DNA of 64,000 nucleotides from Okapia johnstoni (GCA_024291935.2 JAGTYA010000026.1:6614001-6678000); one strand, 5' to 3'. Shown: positions 20,801-38,340, counted from the stretch's first letter. Numbers and translations: made by a program. The notes: generated from the sequence alone by a model not told the origin.

Positions 20801-22870
20801 CTGCACAACACAGTCACAGTCATTTCTGGACCTGATTCTCCTCACAGGGTAGGGACTGTGTTGGCAGCATAACTGTGCCCTCTGTGTAATTCATGCAGTG
20901 AAGAAATATACTTATTGGAGCCTCCTCTGTGATGCTGCTGAGATCACTGAGATAAAGGAGCATTTAGGACCTCCTCTACTCACCTCACAAACAGCAAATG
21001 ACTTCACTGAACACGCATACACACACAGAAGTCAGACTCCGACTCAGATGGAGCTGCCCCTACCAGGTGCCACCACACCTCATCGTTGCGGCATGTTCAG
21101 CTCACAACCTACCTCTGTCCCTCTTATCCCACTTGAACTCGGAATCCCAACCACTCCAGGCTCTCTCCAAGATCACCAGCCTCCTGATTTCAAAACCCCA
21201 AGGATTCTTTTCAGCTCTGGTTTTCATCTGGTCTCCAGTAGTGTGTGACACAGATGACCACTCCGACAGATCCCCTGACATGAGATTCTATGGTTTTCCT
21301 GCTTTGGGGGATAGCCCACCTCTTTTTTTTGTAGCCTCCTTCTCAGCCTTCTACTAAAACATTGGCATTTATCAGGTTCTGTTACCTCAGTGGACTTCAT
21401 ATACCACCTAAACACTCATGATTCCCAAACTGCTCTATCCAGCCCAAGCCCTGGGTTTCTCCATGCACATCAAATTCAACACTCTCCAAAACGGAATTCG
21501 GTTGTTTCCCTCCAAAAATCTGTTTCTCTTCCAAACTCCTGAAGTTCAGTCGACAGCACTGTGCTTGCGTGCTTCAGTCACTTCAGTTGTGTCCAACTCT
21601 TTGTGACCCTATGGACTGTACCTCTCCAGGCTCCTCTGTCCATGGGATTCTCCAGGCAAGAATACTGGAGTGGGATGCCATGCCCTCCTCCAGGGGATCT
21701 TCCCGACCCAGGGATAGAACCCATGTCTCCTTTGTCTTCTGCATTGCAGGCAGATTCTTTACCACTGAACCACCAGGATAACATCAGTAGAGATTACTAC
21801 CGCTCAACTAATTGCTCAAGTCAAAATTCAAGGCATACCCTCAATTCCTTCTTCTCTTTCCAGCCCTCATCCAAATGCTAAGCTCCATTATCTCCTCCGC
21901 CAAAACACCTCTCCAATCTGTCCACATCTCTCCATCCCATGGCTTGATGCCTCCACCAGCTGGTGCAGGTCACCATCAGCCTTCATCTCACTTCCAGTCC
22001 AGACTGCCCTTGTCCCAGTTCTCAACACAATGATCTTTGCGAAATATGAATGGGATCAACTCACTCGCCAGTTCAAATTCACGGCTTCCTACTACTCTCA
22101 AAACAAGTTTCAATTTCTTAACAGGGCCTATGCGGCCCTTTGTGTTCGGAACCGTGTCTCTCTTACAGACTCCTGTCTCAGCTATGAACTCTACACAACT
22201 TGGACAATAACACGCTTGTTCTTGCCTCTGCACATGCTGCCATCGCTTCATTCATTCAACACATTCAGGGAGGGCTCTTGATATGCCAATTGAGGAAAAC
22301 AAAGAAAATCTCTACTCTCAGAGAGTTTAGCAGAGAAAGACAACCTTCAGTTCCAAACAGTCTTAGGAAGACCCTTTAAACAGTGCTGACGAAAAAGCCG
22401 GGGGATGCCTCGGCCTGGTGTGCTCGGCCTCCAAACCCAGAGCCCACCTACCCGGGGCACCTCCGGTCGCCCCGCCCCCTGCACAGGCCCCTCACCGGCC
22501 TCGTAGCCATCATCCCGCTTCTCCCGTTTCACGCGCCGCTCGGACGGCTCTGTCTGGCTGCGCTCCCGCCCGTGCGTGCTGCTGCGGGCCTCATTTTCGG
22601 CCCCGCGCCGCCCCGCTCCCGCGCTCGCTTCCACGCTCTCTCGGCTTCGCTTCCGTCGTTCGCCACCGCTGCTGCCGCCGCCGCTGCTCCGATGCTTGTG
22701 TTTTTTGTGCTCCCGGTGCCTAGGCGGCTGTTCGGTGGCGCCCCCGGTGCTGGCCGCTGCTGTAGTTCCTGCCGCCTCCTTTTCCCCGCGGTGCTTCTTT
22801 GACGACCCCATGGTGGTCTGTCCACCCCAAGCCCCGCCGCCGCCGCGCCCCGACGACGCAAAATGGGAAC
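8858..22870 (-). CDS. SART1: SART1 gene (U4/U6.U5 tri-snRNP protein 1, Snu66 homologue)
   Basis: Coding exons in transcript order: 22496-22811, 20386-20443, 19968-20023, 19302-19428, 19078-19183, 18751-18828, 18545-18644, 18313-18455, 17976-18182, 17142-17266, 16932-17065, 16703-16836, 11201-11371, 10942-11052, 10542-10629, 9972-10062, 9747-9882, 9261-9350, 9029-9150, 8922-8940. They sum to 2,412 nt: 803 residues plus stop, against 800 in human. Every junction keeps frame and all introns are GT-AG except intron 8 (GC-AG). The start is the ATG at 22811 in an ideal ACCATGG context, opening [13 protein letters not shown]. The N-terminus is basic and RS/RE-like; a Hub1-binding HIND motif lies at about 119-136; long charged helices fill the middle; the C-terminus ends NTITK. 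The known role is in the nucleus, in assembly of the tri-snRNP and activation of the spliceosome; it is also described as a HIF-1alpha-directed factor and as a tumour-rejection antigen. The outer ends of the span (UTRs) are estimates. Confidence 0.96.
8875..8880 (-). terminator. SART1: SART1 poly(A) signal AATAAA
   Basis: AATAAA on the minus strand about 41 nt after the SART1 stop, so the 3' UTR is short (about 60 nt). Cleavage is expected near 8855-8865. Confidence 0.85.
8922..8940 (-). CDS. SART1: SART1 coding exon 20 (terminal)
   Basis: Only 19 coding nt: completes Ala, then NTITK and TGA at 8924-8922. Too short to find without the protein homology; acceptor ctgcag|GAACA. Confidence 0.94.
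9029..9150 (-). CDS. SART1: SART1 coding exon 19
   Basis: 122 nt, residues 758-797, including [15 protein letters not shown], the near-invariant C-terminal signature of the family. Acceptor ccacag|CTCCT; donor AACGC|gtgagt. Confidence 0.95.
9261..9350 (-). CDS. SART1: SART1 coding exon 18
   Basis: 90 nt, residues 728-757, phase 0 at both ends ([20 protein letters not shown]...). Acceptor tcgcag|GCTTT; donor GAGGCG|gtaggt. Confidence 0.95.
9747..9882 (-). CDS. SART1: SART1 coding exon 17, containing the EYRGFTQDF antigen peptide
   Basis: 136 nt, residues 682-727. Contains EYRGFTQDF, known in human as the HLA-A24-presented SART1 690-698 peptide, identical here. Acceptor cgacag|GGCCA; donor AAGGAG|gtgagt. 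Confidence 0.95.
9972..10062 (-). CDS. SART1: SART1 coding exon 16
   Basis: 91 nt, residues 652-681 ([20 protein letters not shown]...). Acceptor ccccag|GGCTG; donor ACAAGAT|gtgagt, which splits the Met codon. Confidence 0.95.
10542..10629 (-). CDS. SART1: SART1 coding exon 15
   Basis: 88 nt, residues 623-651, containing [20 protein letters not shown]. Acceptor acccag|TTCTC; donor ACAAAG|gtaagg. Confidence 0.95.
10700..10845 (-). repeat. MIR-like fragment in SART1 intron 14
   Basis: gtgcaccaggccctgcgtga ... cctcacttaacccacaacaa resembles reversed MIR. A second weaker piece lies at 10160-10260 in intron 15. Confidence 0.5.
10942..11052 (-). CDS. SART1: SART1 coding exon 14
   Basis: 111 nt, residues 586-622, phase 0 at both ends ([20 protein letters not shown]...). 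Acceptor ctccag|GACTT; donor CAAGAC|gtgagg. Confidence 0.95.
11201..11371 (-). CDS. SART1: SART1 coding exon 13
   Basis: 171 nt, residues 529-585, phase 0 at both ends. Contains [20 protein letters not shown], one of the most conserved parts of the Snu66 family. Acceptor ccccag|GTGGT; donor CTCATG|gtgggt. Confidence 0.95.
11985..12107 (-). mobile_element. CHR-type SINE in SART1 intron 12, inverted
   Basis: tttttggctgctgggcatat ... gaccagggattaaacc ... accatctgggaagacc. Confidence 0.8.
13073..13188 (-). mobile_element. CHR-type SINE in SART1 intron 12, inverted
   Basis: ttttgctgtgccacaaggca ... ctggccaggcatcaaacc ... aacaccaggaaagttcc. Confidence 0.75.
13658..13875 (+). mobile_element. Bov-tA SINE in SART1 intron 12
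   Basis: Bovid tRNA-like head (cttcccagtggctcagcagt) joined to the BovB-derived tail (gaagatcccctggagaagg ... agtcggactcaactcagcga), ending in an acaacaacaaaaag tail. Confidence 0.9.
13890..14065 (-). mobile_element. L1 fragment, antisense
   Basis: gtaaattttagaatcactttgcc is a typical reversed L1 segment. Confidence 0.5.
14070..14445 (+). mobile_element. Retroviral-type solo LTR (MaLR/MLT-like)
   Basis: Reads ggactgaactgtgtcccccc ... ggaaagacggccacctacag-like ... tctgcagtatttggttatgg, the usual layout of old mammalian MaLR LTRs. No internal coding region is present. Family assignment is from pattern memory. Confidence 0.6.
15815..16012 (+). repeat. MIR SINE in SART1 intron 12
   Basis: gctctggagccaggctgtgc ... 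tcttgggcaacgtgcctaac ... cctcagttttctcatctata ... gcgaggattaagtgacttca is a nearly full MIR. Confidence 0.85.
16703..16836 (-). CDS. SART1: SART1 coding exon 12
   Basis: 134 nt, residues 484-528. Heptad-like [20 protein letters not shown] suggests a coiled coil or zipper. Acceptor ccccag|AGGAG; donor GAGAAG|gtgagg. The intron that follows is 5.3 kb and full of repeats. Confidence 0.95.
16932..17065 (-). CDS. SART1: SART1 coding exon 11
   Basis: 134 nt, residues 439-483. Begins LRGRGRRRV, then an acidic linker and [13 protein letters not shown]. Acceptor ccgcag|ATTGC; donor ATGAGG|gtgagg. Confidence 0.95.
17142..17266 (-). CDS. SART1: SART1 coding exon 10
   Basis: 125 nt, residues 398-438. 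Strongly basic [19 protein letters not shown], a likely nuclear localisation signal, then [18 protein letters not shown]. Acceptor tttcag|GTGAC; donor TTCCAG|gtgggc. Confidence 0.95.
17345..17545 (-). repeat. MIR SINE in SART1 intron 9, antisense
   Basis: catcccatctgtgagatgag ... gcaaagtcaccagctcctca ... agtctggttccagagtcttg is a reversed MIR. Confidence 0.7.
17976..18182 (-). CDS. SART1: SART1 coding exon 9
   Basis: 207 nt, residues 329-397, phase 0 at both ends. Charged helical region with [19 protein letters not shown] content, ending SEYLTPEEM. Acceptor ttgtag|CATAA; donor GAGATG|gtgagt. Confidence 0.95.
18313..18455 (-). CDS. SART1: SART1 coding exon 8, followed by a GC donor
   Basis: 143 nt, residues 281-328, ending ESVDDLAQ. 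Frame with exon 9 ([10 protein letters not shown]) is kept only if the exon ends GGCCCAG|gcaggc, a GC-type 5' splice site. The nearest downstream GT would shift the frame. Confidence 0.93.
18545..18644 (-). CDS. SART1: SART1 coding exon 7
   Basis: 100 nt, residues 248-280 ([20 protein letters not shown]...). Acceptor ttctag|GACTT; donor ACAAAG|gtgggt. Confidence 0.95.
18751..18828 (-). CDS. SART1: SART1 coding exon 6
   Basis: 78 nt, residues 222-247, phase 0 at both ends ([20 protein letters not shown]...). Acceptor ccgtag|GCCAA; donor CGGCAG|gtgagg. Confidence 0.95.
19078..19183 (-). CDS. SART1: SART1 coding exon 5
   Basis: 106 nt, residues 186-221, including the conserved acidic and aromatic stretch [19 protein letters not shown]. 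Acceptor cttcag|GAAGA; donor AAGAGG|gtgagg. Confidence 0.95.
19302..19428 (-). CDS. SART1: SART1 coding exon 4
   Basis: 127 nt, residues 144-185, including [20 protein letters not shown]. Acceptor ttccag|AGGCG; donor CTAGG|gtgagg. Confidence 0.95.
19968..20023 (-). CDS. SART1: SART1 coding exon 3
   Basis: 56 nt, residues 125-143. It completes the HIND motif ([12 protein letters not shown]), the short helix by which Snu66/SART1 binds the ubiquitin-like protein Hub1/UBL5. Acceptor ctttag|TAAAC; donor AAGAAGG|gtgagt. Confidence 0.95.
20386..20443 (-). CDS. SART1: SART1 coding exon 2
   Basis: 58 nt, residues 106-124. It carries the first half of the HIND motif (LSIEET). Acceptor ttccag|CCGCC; donor ACCAA|gtaag. 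Confidence 0.95.
20640..20900. repeat. Old interspersed repeat (L2-like) in SART1 intron 1
   Basis: tgccctctctggccccaggc ... cctgctccgttactgatcag resembles L2-type 3' ends common in mammalian introns. Weakly supported; 21820-22270 looks similar in kind. Confidence 0.35.
21567..21780 (-). mobile_element. Bov-tA SINE in SART1 intron 1, inverted
   Basis: tgtgtccaactctttgtgac ... gggattctccaggcaagaat ... accactgaaccaccagg. Confidence 0.9.
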
Positions 22871-23080
22871 ACTTCCGGGTCGCCCGACAGCCGGTGTCCT
22901 GTTGCCGGAAACCAAGAGCGGCTGCTTCCGTCGTTTGCATCGGAGCCCGCCCCAAAGGCTCATGGGAACGCCGGGATCTGAACCCGACTGCGCAGTCGCA
23001 GCCAGCGGGGCCGGGGTAGCGGTCTCTGAGCCGGCTGGAAGTCTGCGCATGCGCGACTCAAGGTTCGCGCCTGGGTCTGG
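22440..23080. promoter_or_regulatory. SART1: SART1 CpG-island promoter with NRF1 palindrome
   Basis: A CpG-dense block covers SART1 exon 1 and its upstream side. There is no TATA box near the start. ETS-type cores (cacttccgg near 22870; ccggaa near 22904) flank the likely transcription start. The perfect NRF1-type palindrome tgcgcatgcgc lies at 23044-23054, with a related tgcgcag nearby. This fits a housekeeping promoter; the start sites themselves are not visible. Confidence 0.75.
22496..22811 (-). CDS. SART1: SART1 coding exon 1
   Basis: Encodes residues 1-105 plus one base. It is rich in R, K, S and E, with a run of [10 protein letters not shown] followed by RS/RE pairs, typical of splicing-factor tails and nuclear localisation signals. 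The donor is GAGGCCG|gtgagg. GC content is very high because the exon lies in the promoter CpG island. Confidence 0.96.
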
Positions 23081-23490
23081 GGAAGACAGTATCCCAGAAT
23101 GGGACCTAGGGACCATCCACGCCAGGATCGCCAGAGCTGGAAGCCCCTTCCCGGCTTCCCTCCTCTTTCACACCCTCAATTACGGATTCTCCCTGGCTCA
23201 CGGACTCTCCCTGGGCAGCGTCCACCTCTCCAGTGGGCGTCCCCCTAGTGTACTGCCTGGGGTCATGGCTCCATCCGCTGTTAAACGACGTAGCATGTTC
23301 TCCTCCCGAGACCCCCAGCTCCACAGTCCAGCTTCCTTCCAACCCCTACAACTAGCATTGTCTGCCAACGCTGCCTTGCCACGCTCCTTGGATTGGGTTT
23401 TTTAACCTGAGCTCTGTGACTGCCCCGGAGGTCGAGTTGAGCTTCTGTGTATCTGTAAACCCCCTGAAATTGTATGCAAAATTTGGCACA

Positions 23491-23493
<3 letters not shown>

Positions 23494-23522
<29 letters not shown>
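23494..23522. repeat. (GT)n microsatellite
   Basis: About 14 pure GT units between the SART1 promoter and the TSGA10IP 3' end. Confidence 0.95.
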
Positions 23523-23524
<2 letters not shown>

Positions 23525-23984
23525 CTTTTCTCTTTCTTTTCCTTTGAGGAGACTGTAACTTGTAGTTACTTAAGTGTAAAAGCTCCGTTCACACAATTCC
23601 CCCTGACACCCCCACTTCCCAGTTTCTAGATCTGCCAGCCCATCTGTTAGGGTGTGATTAGGCGCCCTTTTAAAGGCCCACCCCCGCCCCCACAGGACTG
23701 GGCGTTCCCAAAGGCGGAAGACATTCTGTCCTGTTCACTCTTGAATTTCCAGGACCCAGCATTTGTAGGAGTTGCAGCTGTTGCTCTTGGGAGATGCCCC
23801 ACTCACTCCTCTGGGCAGAGACAGAACCATGTGTGCTGGGCGGGGGCCGCCGGAACAGCCAGAGTTCCTGGGGGATGTGAGCACAAGCCAAGCGTGCTGC
23901 ATACCCACCTGCCACCACCTACTCCCAACCCACAGCCACTTCCCACCTCCGCCAGAAATCCCACACTGTATTTTCCACAAAGCA

Positions 23985-32956
<8,972 letters not shown>

Positions 32957-33299
32957 TCAAGGGCTGTGGCAAAAGCAGACCCGGAAGGCTATATGTAAGG
33001 CCAGCTTCCTTCCAGAGGGGAGAGTTCGGCAGGACGCTGAGGAAGAGTCCAGGCCTGGGAGTCCAGAGATCCAGGCCAAGTCCTGCCTCTGCAGGACTCC
33101 CTACGGACCTGGTATAATCCCCCTGCCCTTGCTCAGCCTGTGTTTCTCCATCTCTCAAAGGAATCTCTGGACCATCCATCCCAAACGGTCTTCAAACCCT
33201 GTGAAGATGGCAGATAGTACCTGCCATGTCCCTCTCACTCTACCTGCCTCCTGGTTTAAAAAATAAAAATGGTATCTCATTATAATTAAAAATAAAAAA

Positions 33300-33622
33300 A
33301 TGTTTTGGCCATGTCACATGCAGAATCATAATTCTCCCATCAAGGACTGACTTCCCTGGTGGCTCAGATGGTAAAGAATCTGCCTGCAATGCAGGAGACC
33401 TGGGTTCAGTCCCTGAGTCGGAAAGATCCCCTGGAGAAGGGAATGGCTACCCACTCCAGTATTCTTGCCTGGGAAATCTCATGGACAGAGGAGCCTGGCA
33501 GGCTACAGTCCACGGGGTCACAGAGTCAGACATGACTGAGTGACTGACACGTTCACTTTCTTGAAGGATCAAACCTGCATTGGGAGCACGGAGCCTTAAC
33601 CACTGGACAGACAAGGAAGTTG
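33300..33622 (-). mobile_element. CHR-type SINE, inverted, split by Bov-tA
   Basis: Flanks of the Bov-tA copy (ttggccatgtcacatgcag at left; cttaaccactggacagac ... aaggaagttgcc at right) look like two halves of one inverted CHR SINE. Confidence 0.6.
33346..33553 (+). mobile_element. Bov-tA SINE
   Basis: cttccctggtggctcagatg ... gagacctgggttcagtccct ... cacagagtcagacatgactg. Confidence 0.9.
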
Positions 33623-33859
33623 CCTCATTGTAATTTTAACTGAGTTGTGCTGATTACTTCTTTGACCCCCTCTTCATCACTTTTTTGCCTCTGGGCTCAT
33701 CCTGTGAGCTGCTTGGTTCTGTTCATGGCCGCGTATTATGCTTCTGGGCTTTTCTTTATTGTGCAGGAATTATGTATTCACTAGATTGCAACCAGCTTTC
33801 TGTTAATATTATCTCTGAGGGCCTTTGTGGAACAGAAATCCTTAAGTTTTTTCATTTTT

Positions 33860-34150
33860 TAAAACTGAAGTATAGTTGAATTACAATGTGTTAATTACTG
33901 CTGTACAGCAGTGACTCAGTTATACATGTGTATATATATATATATCTATCCTCTTTCATATTCTTTTCCATTATGGTTTACCACAGGATATTTAATATAA
34001 TTCCCTGTGCTACGTAGTAGGAGCTTGTTGCTTATCCATTCTATATATACTGGTTTGCGTCCACTATTCCTAAACTCCCAATCCAACCCTGTCCCACCCT
34101 CCTCCCCCTTGGCAACCACCAGTCTACTCTCTGTGTCCCTGATTTGGAGA
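33860..34150 (-). mobile_element. Artiodactyl L1 3' UTR, antisense
   Basis: aactgaagtatagttgaatt ... ataattccctgtgctacgta ... ccttggcaaccaccagtcta is the reversed 3' UTR found in ruminant L1 copies; contains a short (TA)n. Confidence 0.8.
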
Positions 34151-34599
34151 AATCCTTAATTTTGATATAGTCAGATCCATAAAGGTTTTGCATGAGGGTT
34201 TGCCTTTTGAATGTCTTAAGTCCTTACCCTACTCCTAGGTGGGGGGCCTTCTCATATTTTATTCGAGCAGATCATAATTTAATTTCCAGGTTCAGATTGA
34301 AATGCTCTACACTTTTCCTTTCCTGATACTGTCCTTATCTGGTTTGGGAGTCATATGAGTAACTGGGCAGCCTCTTCTCATTCTCTGTTTTCTGGAACAA
34401 CTAGTATAAGATAAGGATCAACTGTTCCCCTTCCGCTGGGGCTCTTTTGCACTGGAGTCTTAGATTATAATTTTCTTTACTGGTTATTGATCTATTGAAG
34501 CTTTTGTACCAATTTTGGCATTTCATATTTTTTTCTGAAAAGGCATTTACGTTAAGTTTTTGTTTTTACTGACATACAATTATTTGTAATATTCTTTGA

Positions 34600-35130
34600 T
34601 ATTTTGACATTTTAAACTTCTTTGGGGGCTCAGAGGTCGGATCACATAGGGCCCTGTGGCTGTGTAAAGGTCTTGGGATTTGCCCTAAACATGCTGGAAA
34701 GGGTGAAAGGATATTGTTATAGAAGAACCCATTTTGCCAACACAAAACTCCCAATCTGCTTCAAGATTATGAAGGGTTGGAAGATAGGTTCTAAAAAGGG
34801 AATTTTGTGATGAGATTGGGGCTGGGGCTGGGGCTGGGGGCTGCTTTCAAATCCTAAATCTGGGGAATTTGAGATGGGCTCCCTGAGATCCTGGCAAGCC
34901 TGTGGGTCAAGTGTACAGGAGACTTCCAGAAAGACTTGAGAGCCATGGTCAGAAAGGCCAGCACTCTGCGGAAACATGGCACAGGAAGTCAAGACTTCAT
35001 CTGTGGGCAGAGACGAATTTCCTTATGGATTTCAGAGGGACATTGGGAGACAAAAATTATCTTTTTTTATATCCCATGCATCTCGTTTGGTCACAGTAGT
35101 CATCACAGTAGAAGATTTGGGGTTGGGGAG
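34600..35130. other. Intergenic, possible old repeat
   Basis: 34620-34700 (acatagggccctgtggctgt) and 35576-35720 (ccctttggctgctgtgtaga) look like two parts of one old mammalian repeat separated by later insertions. No gene seen. Confidence 0.35.
34818..34840 (+). repeat. G-quadruplex-type GGGGCT tandem
   Basis: Four G-runs (4, 4, 4 and 5 G) separated by CT, a perfect intramolecular G4 pattern. Confidence 0.85.
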
Positions 35131-35135
35131 AGGAG

Positions 35136-35335
35136 GTGATGGGCTTCTCCAGTACCTCTAGTGTAAAGAATCCACCTCCCAACGCAGGAGATGCAAGAGA
35201 CACAGGTTCGATCCCTGGGTCGGGAAGATCCCCTGGACTAGAAAAGAAATGGCAACCCACTCCAGTATTCTTGCCTGGAATATTCCATGGACAGAATATT
35301 CCAGTGGTCGCAAAGAGTCAGACATGACTGAGCAC
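35136..35335 (+). mobile_element. Bov-tA SINE
   Basis: ggttcgatccctgggtcggg ... ggcaacccactccagtattc ... cagacatgactgagcacaca. Confidence 0.9.
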
Positions 35336-35374
35336 ACACGTGGCAGAGGAGGTGGGAGGAGCTGACTCAGCTGT

Positions 35375-35575
35375 TTTTTTTAACATTTTTGTCTATTTTA
35401 ATGCATTTAATATATTTGGCTGTGCCATGTCTTAGTCTAGGCACATGAGATCTTTGACTTTGGCTGTGGCACGCGGGATCTTTAGTTGAGGTATACAGAC
35501 TTTTAGTTGCACAATCTAATTCCCTGACCAGGGATCGAACCCGGGCCCCCTGCGTTGAACTACGAGGGAAGTCAC
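35375..35575 (-). mobile_element. CHR-type SINE, inverted
   Basis: atatatttggctgtgccatg ... ttccctgaccagggatcgaa ... actacgagggaagtcacc. Confidence 0.8.
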
Positions 35576-36167
35576 CCTGATTGAGGTTTTTAAAAGCTCC
35601 CTTTGGCTGCTGTGTAGAGACTAGACTGGAGGACCAGGGTGGAAAGAGGGACCGTTGTCCAGGAGAGGGACCAGAGGACTTGGGCCAGGGAGGCAGAGAA
35701 AGGAAAGAAGAGGAGAGGTCTGGAGATTGAGGCTGGACCTGCCACCATTTAGAGATCAGGGGAGGACAGGGAAACACAGCAATGGATGTCGGGCAACAGA
35801 GGCTGGTAGGGAGAAAGTCAGCCCAGGGAGGGAGGGCTCCCAGCCAAGTGAAGTAAGTGTTTCAAAAAGGAGTGGGTGATCAGCTCTGACAAGAGCCACT
35901 GAGAGGTCAAGGCAAGGCTGACTGAGTGAACTGAATTTGGCAACCTCACTTGTTCCGTAGGCCCAACACAGAAGGTGCATTACAGACGTTGGCAATGTAA
36001 ATGTGGCTGAAATTGGCCTCAGAAACATATTCTTTCTCCTGAGGAACTTGTACCCTTTGTTATCTCTAGCGGGGGAAGCTGAGTTACTACATCTCCCTTT
36101 TTGCTTTGACTCCCTGGAAGCTCAAAGCCAAATTTGATCTGCAGATAATAGAATGCTTTATGCATGC

Positions 36168-36386
36168 ATGCTAAGTCACTTCAGTCGTGTCCAACTCTTC
36201 GTGACCCTATGGACTGTAGCCCCCCCAGGCTCCTCTGTCCTTGGGGATTCTCCAGGCAAGAATTCTGAAGTGGGTGGTGATGCCCTCCTTCAGGGGATCT
36301 TCCCAACCCAGGGATCAAATTAGCCTCTCTTTCATCTTCTGCATTGGCATGTGAGTTCTTTACCACTAGCACCACCTGGGAAGCTC
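36168..36386 (-). mobile_element. Bov-tA SINE, inverted
   Basis: cttcagtcgtgtccaactct ... ggggattctccaggcaagaa ... ttaccactagcaccacctgg. Confidence 0.9.
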
Positions 36387-36756
36387 AGAGTGCTTTATGG
36401 GCTTTACTTAGTAATAGACCTGCATATTTTATCTTAATGTTCTTGCTCCAGATCTTCACATTTTCTTTTCAAATATCTTTTCACATTCTTGAGTCTCCAT
36501 TTTTGCTTTGAGATTTTATCTTCTTTGCTCTTGTCAGAAGTTACCTCACATACATTGGGAATGAGGCAGGTATGCAAATTAATTCTACCATTCAGCAAAT
36601 ATATGGAGATGACTTATACTGCTTAAGTTCCTTTGGTTTGCAACTGACAGAGCTAAGTTAAGCCAAAAGGATAAAATAAGTAATTAGCTTATGTTACTAA
36701 TGAATAAAAAGGGCCTGACCTCAATTTTGCCTGGATTGAAAGATTTGATCCCCTTT

Positions 36757-36942
36757 GCGTGTGTGTGTGCATGTGTCTGTGCGTGTGTGCGTGTGTGCAT
36801 GCGTCTGTGCGTGTGCATGTGTGTGCATGCGTCTGTGCGTGCGTGCGTTTGTGTGTGTGCATGCGTGTGTGTGTGTGTGCATGCATCTCTGTGTGTGCGT
36901 GCATCTGTGCATGTGTGTGTGCGTGCATGTGTGTGTGTGTCT
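36757..36942. repeat. TG-rich compound satellite (TGTGCG/TGCATG/TCTGTGCG)
   Basis: 186 bp of almost strictly alternating purine and pyrimidine with higher-order units such as gcatgcgtctgtgcgtg. Open frames across it are artefacts of the repeat. Confidence 0.95.
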
Positions 36943-37486
36943 TTCTGTCTTCCTCATTTCATCATCATTTCTCTCTCTGTGTTGGCTTCATTTTCTCCAA
37001 TGGGAGTGTTGGCTGCGGGCAGCACCAGATTGCTGTCCTTGGACCTTTGCCACCAGAGTTGCGAGAGGACTCTTCCCAAGTATACAGGTAGAAAACCCCA
37101 GGCAAGGATTCTGACATTTCCTACCTTGAGTCTCATGGCCACCCCTCAACCAATCACAGGGATCCAGTGAGATGAGAACTGTGACCCGCTGTACTATGGC
37201 ACCTTCTGGGTGGAGTGGGAGGAGTAGTGTTCTAAGGACAGAAAACAGTATGGAGTTTCCTCAAAAAAATTAAAAATAGAAATACCATACAATCCTGCAA
37301 TTTCACTCTTGGATATTTATCCAACAAAAACTAAAACACTAATTCTAAAAGATATATGCAGCCCAGTGTTCAACACAGCACTATCTATAATTGCCAAGAT
37401 ATGGAAGCAACCTAAGTGCCCATCGATAGATGAATGAATAAAGCAGACGTGATATGTAAATAGATATTGATAGATATTAGAATATT

Positions 37487-37607
37487 TGCTAAGTTGCTTC
37501 AGTCATGTCTGACTCTTTGCAACCCTATAGACTGTAGCCCACCAGGCTCCTCTGTCCATGGGATTCTCCGGGCAAGAATACTGGAGTGGGTTGCCATTCC
37601 CTTAGCC
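37487..37607 (-). mobile_element. Truncated Bov-tA SINE in L1, inverted
   Basis: tcagtcatgtctgactcttt ... gaatactggagtgggttgcc. Flanked by a perfect 15 bp duplication agatattagaatatt (37472-37486, 37608-37622). Confidence 0.92.
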
Positions 37608-37887
37608 AGATATTAGAATATTACTCAGCCACAAAAAAAAAAAGGAACGAGGTCTTGCCATTTGTGACAAGATGGATGGAACAGAAAGGTATTATGCTAG
37701 TGAAATAAGTCAAACAAAGAAAGACAGATACCGTATGTTTTACTTCATGAAGTCTACAAAACAAAACTAATACAACAAAACAGAAATAGACTCACAGATA
37801 AAGAGAGCAAACTAGTGGTTGCCAGGAGAGAGTGGAGTGAGGGGATAGGCAGAGGGCAGATAGAAGGGGATTAAGAAGTGTCAACTG

Positions 37888-38108
37888 GGCTTCCCAGGTG
37901 GCGCAGTGGTAAAGAATCCCCCTGCCAATGCAGGATACTCAAGAGATGCGGTTCAGTCCCTGGGTCGGGAAGACCCCCTGAAGGAGGGCACAGCAACCCC
38001 CTCCAGTATTCTTCCTGGAGAATCCCGTAGATAGAGGAGCCTGGCGGGCTACAGTCCATAGGGTCACAAAAAGTTGGATACAACTGAAGCGACTGAGCAC
38101 ACACGCTT
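37888..38108 (+). mobile_element. Bov-tA SINE in L1
   Basis: gggcttcccaggtggcgcag ... ctgggtcgggaagaccccct ... aactgaagcgactgagcac. Confidence 0.9.
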
Positions 38109-38128
38109 GCAAGAGGTATAAACTACCA

Positions 38129-38154
38129 GTTATATATGTGTATATACATATATG

Positions 38155-38196
<42 letters not shown>

Positions 38197-38197
38197 A
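38129..38197. repeat. (TA)n/(CA)n microsatellite
   Basis: tatatatgtgtatatacata then about 14 CA units, then tatatata. Lies between the Bov-tA and CHR insertions. Confidence 0.95.
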
Positions 38198-38209
38198 AGT
38201 TAACAAAAG

Positions 38210-38340
38210 CCTTGGGACTTCCCTGTCTGTCCAGTGGTGAAGACTCCACATTTCCAATGCAGGGGGCACAGACTTGATCCCCGGGTGAGGAACTAAGATC
38301 CCACATACTGAGGCATGGCCAGTAAAAAAATAAAAAGAAA
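38210..38340 (+). mobile_element. CHR-type SINE in L1
   Basis: gggacttccctgtctgtcca ... acttgatccccgggtgagga ... aaaaaaataaaaagaaag tail. Confidence 0.85.

Noticed and set aside
22863..23405. 180-codon open frame on the plus strand upstream of SART1
   Set aside because: It lies in the CpG-rich promoter, where stop codons are rare by composition; the protein is low-complexity, with no homologue I know and no splice signals.
33346..33553. tRNA gene candidates with A and B boxes in SINE heads (here and in other Bov-tA/CHR copies)
   Set aside because: The tRNA-like part is fused to BovB-derived or CHR tails and lacks a full cloverleaf; these are SINEs.
36691..37170. Cysteine-rich open frames (CVCACVCACV...) at 36.7-37.1 kb
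   Set aside because: They are translations of the TG-rich satellite and not proteins.
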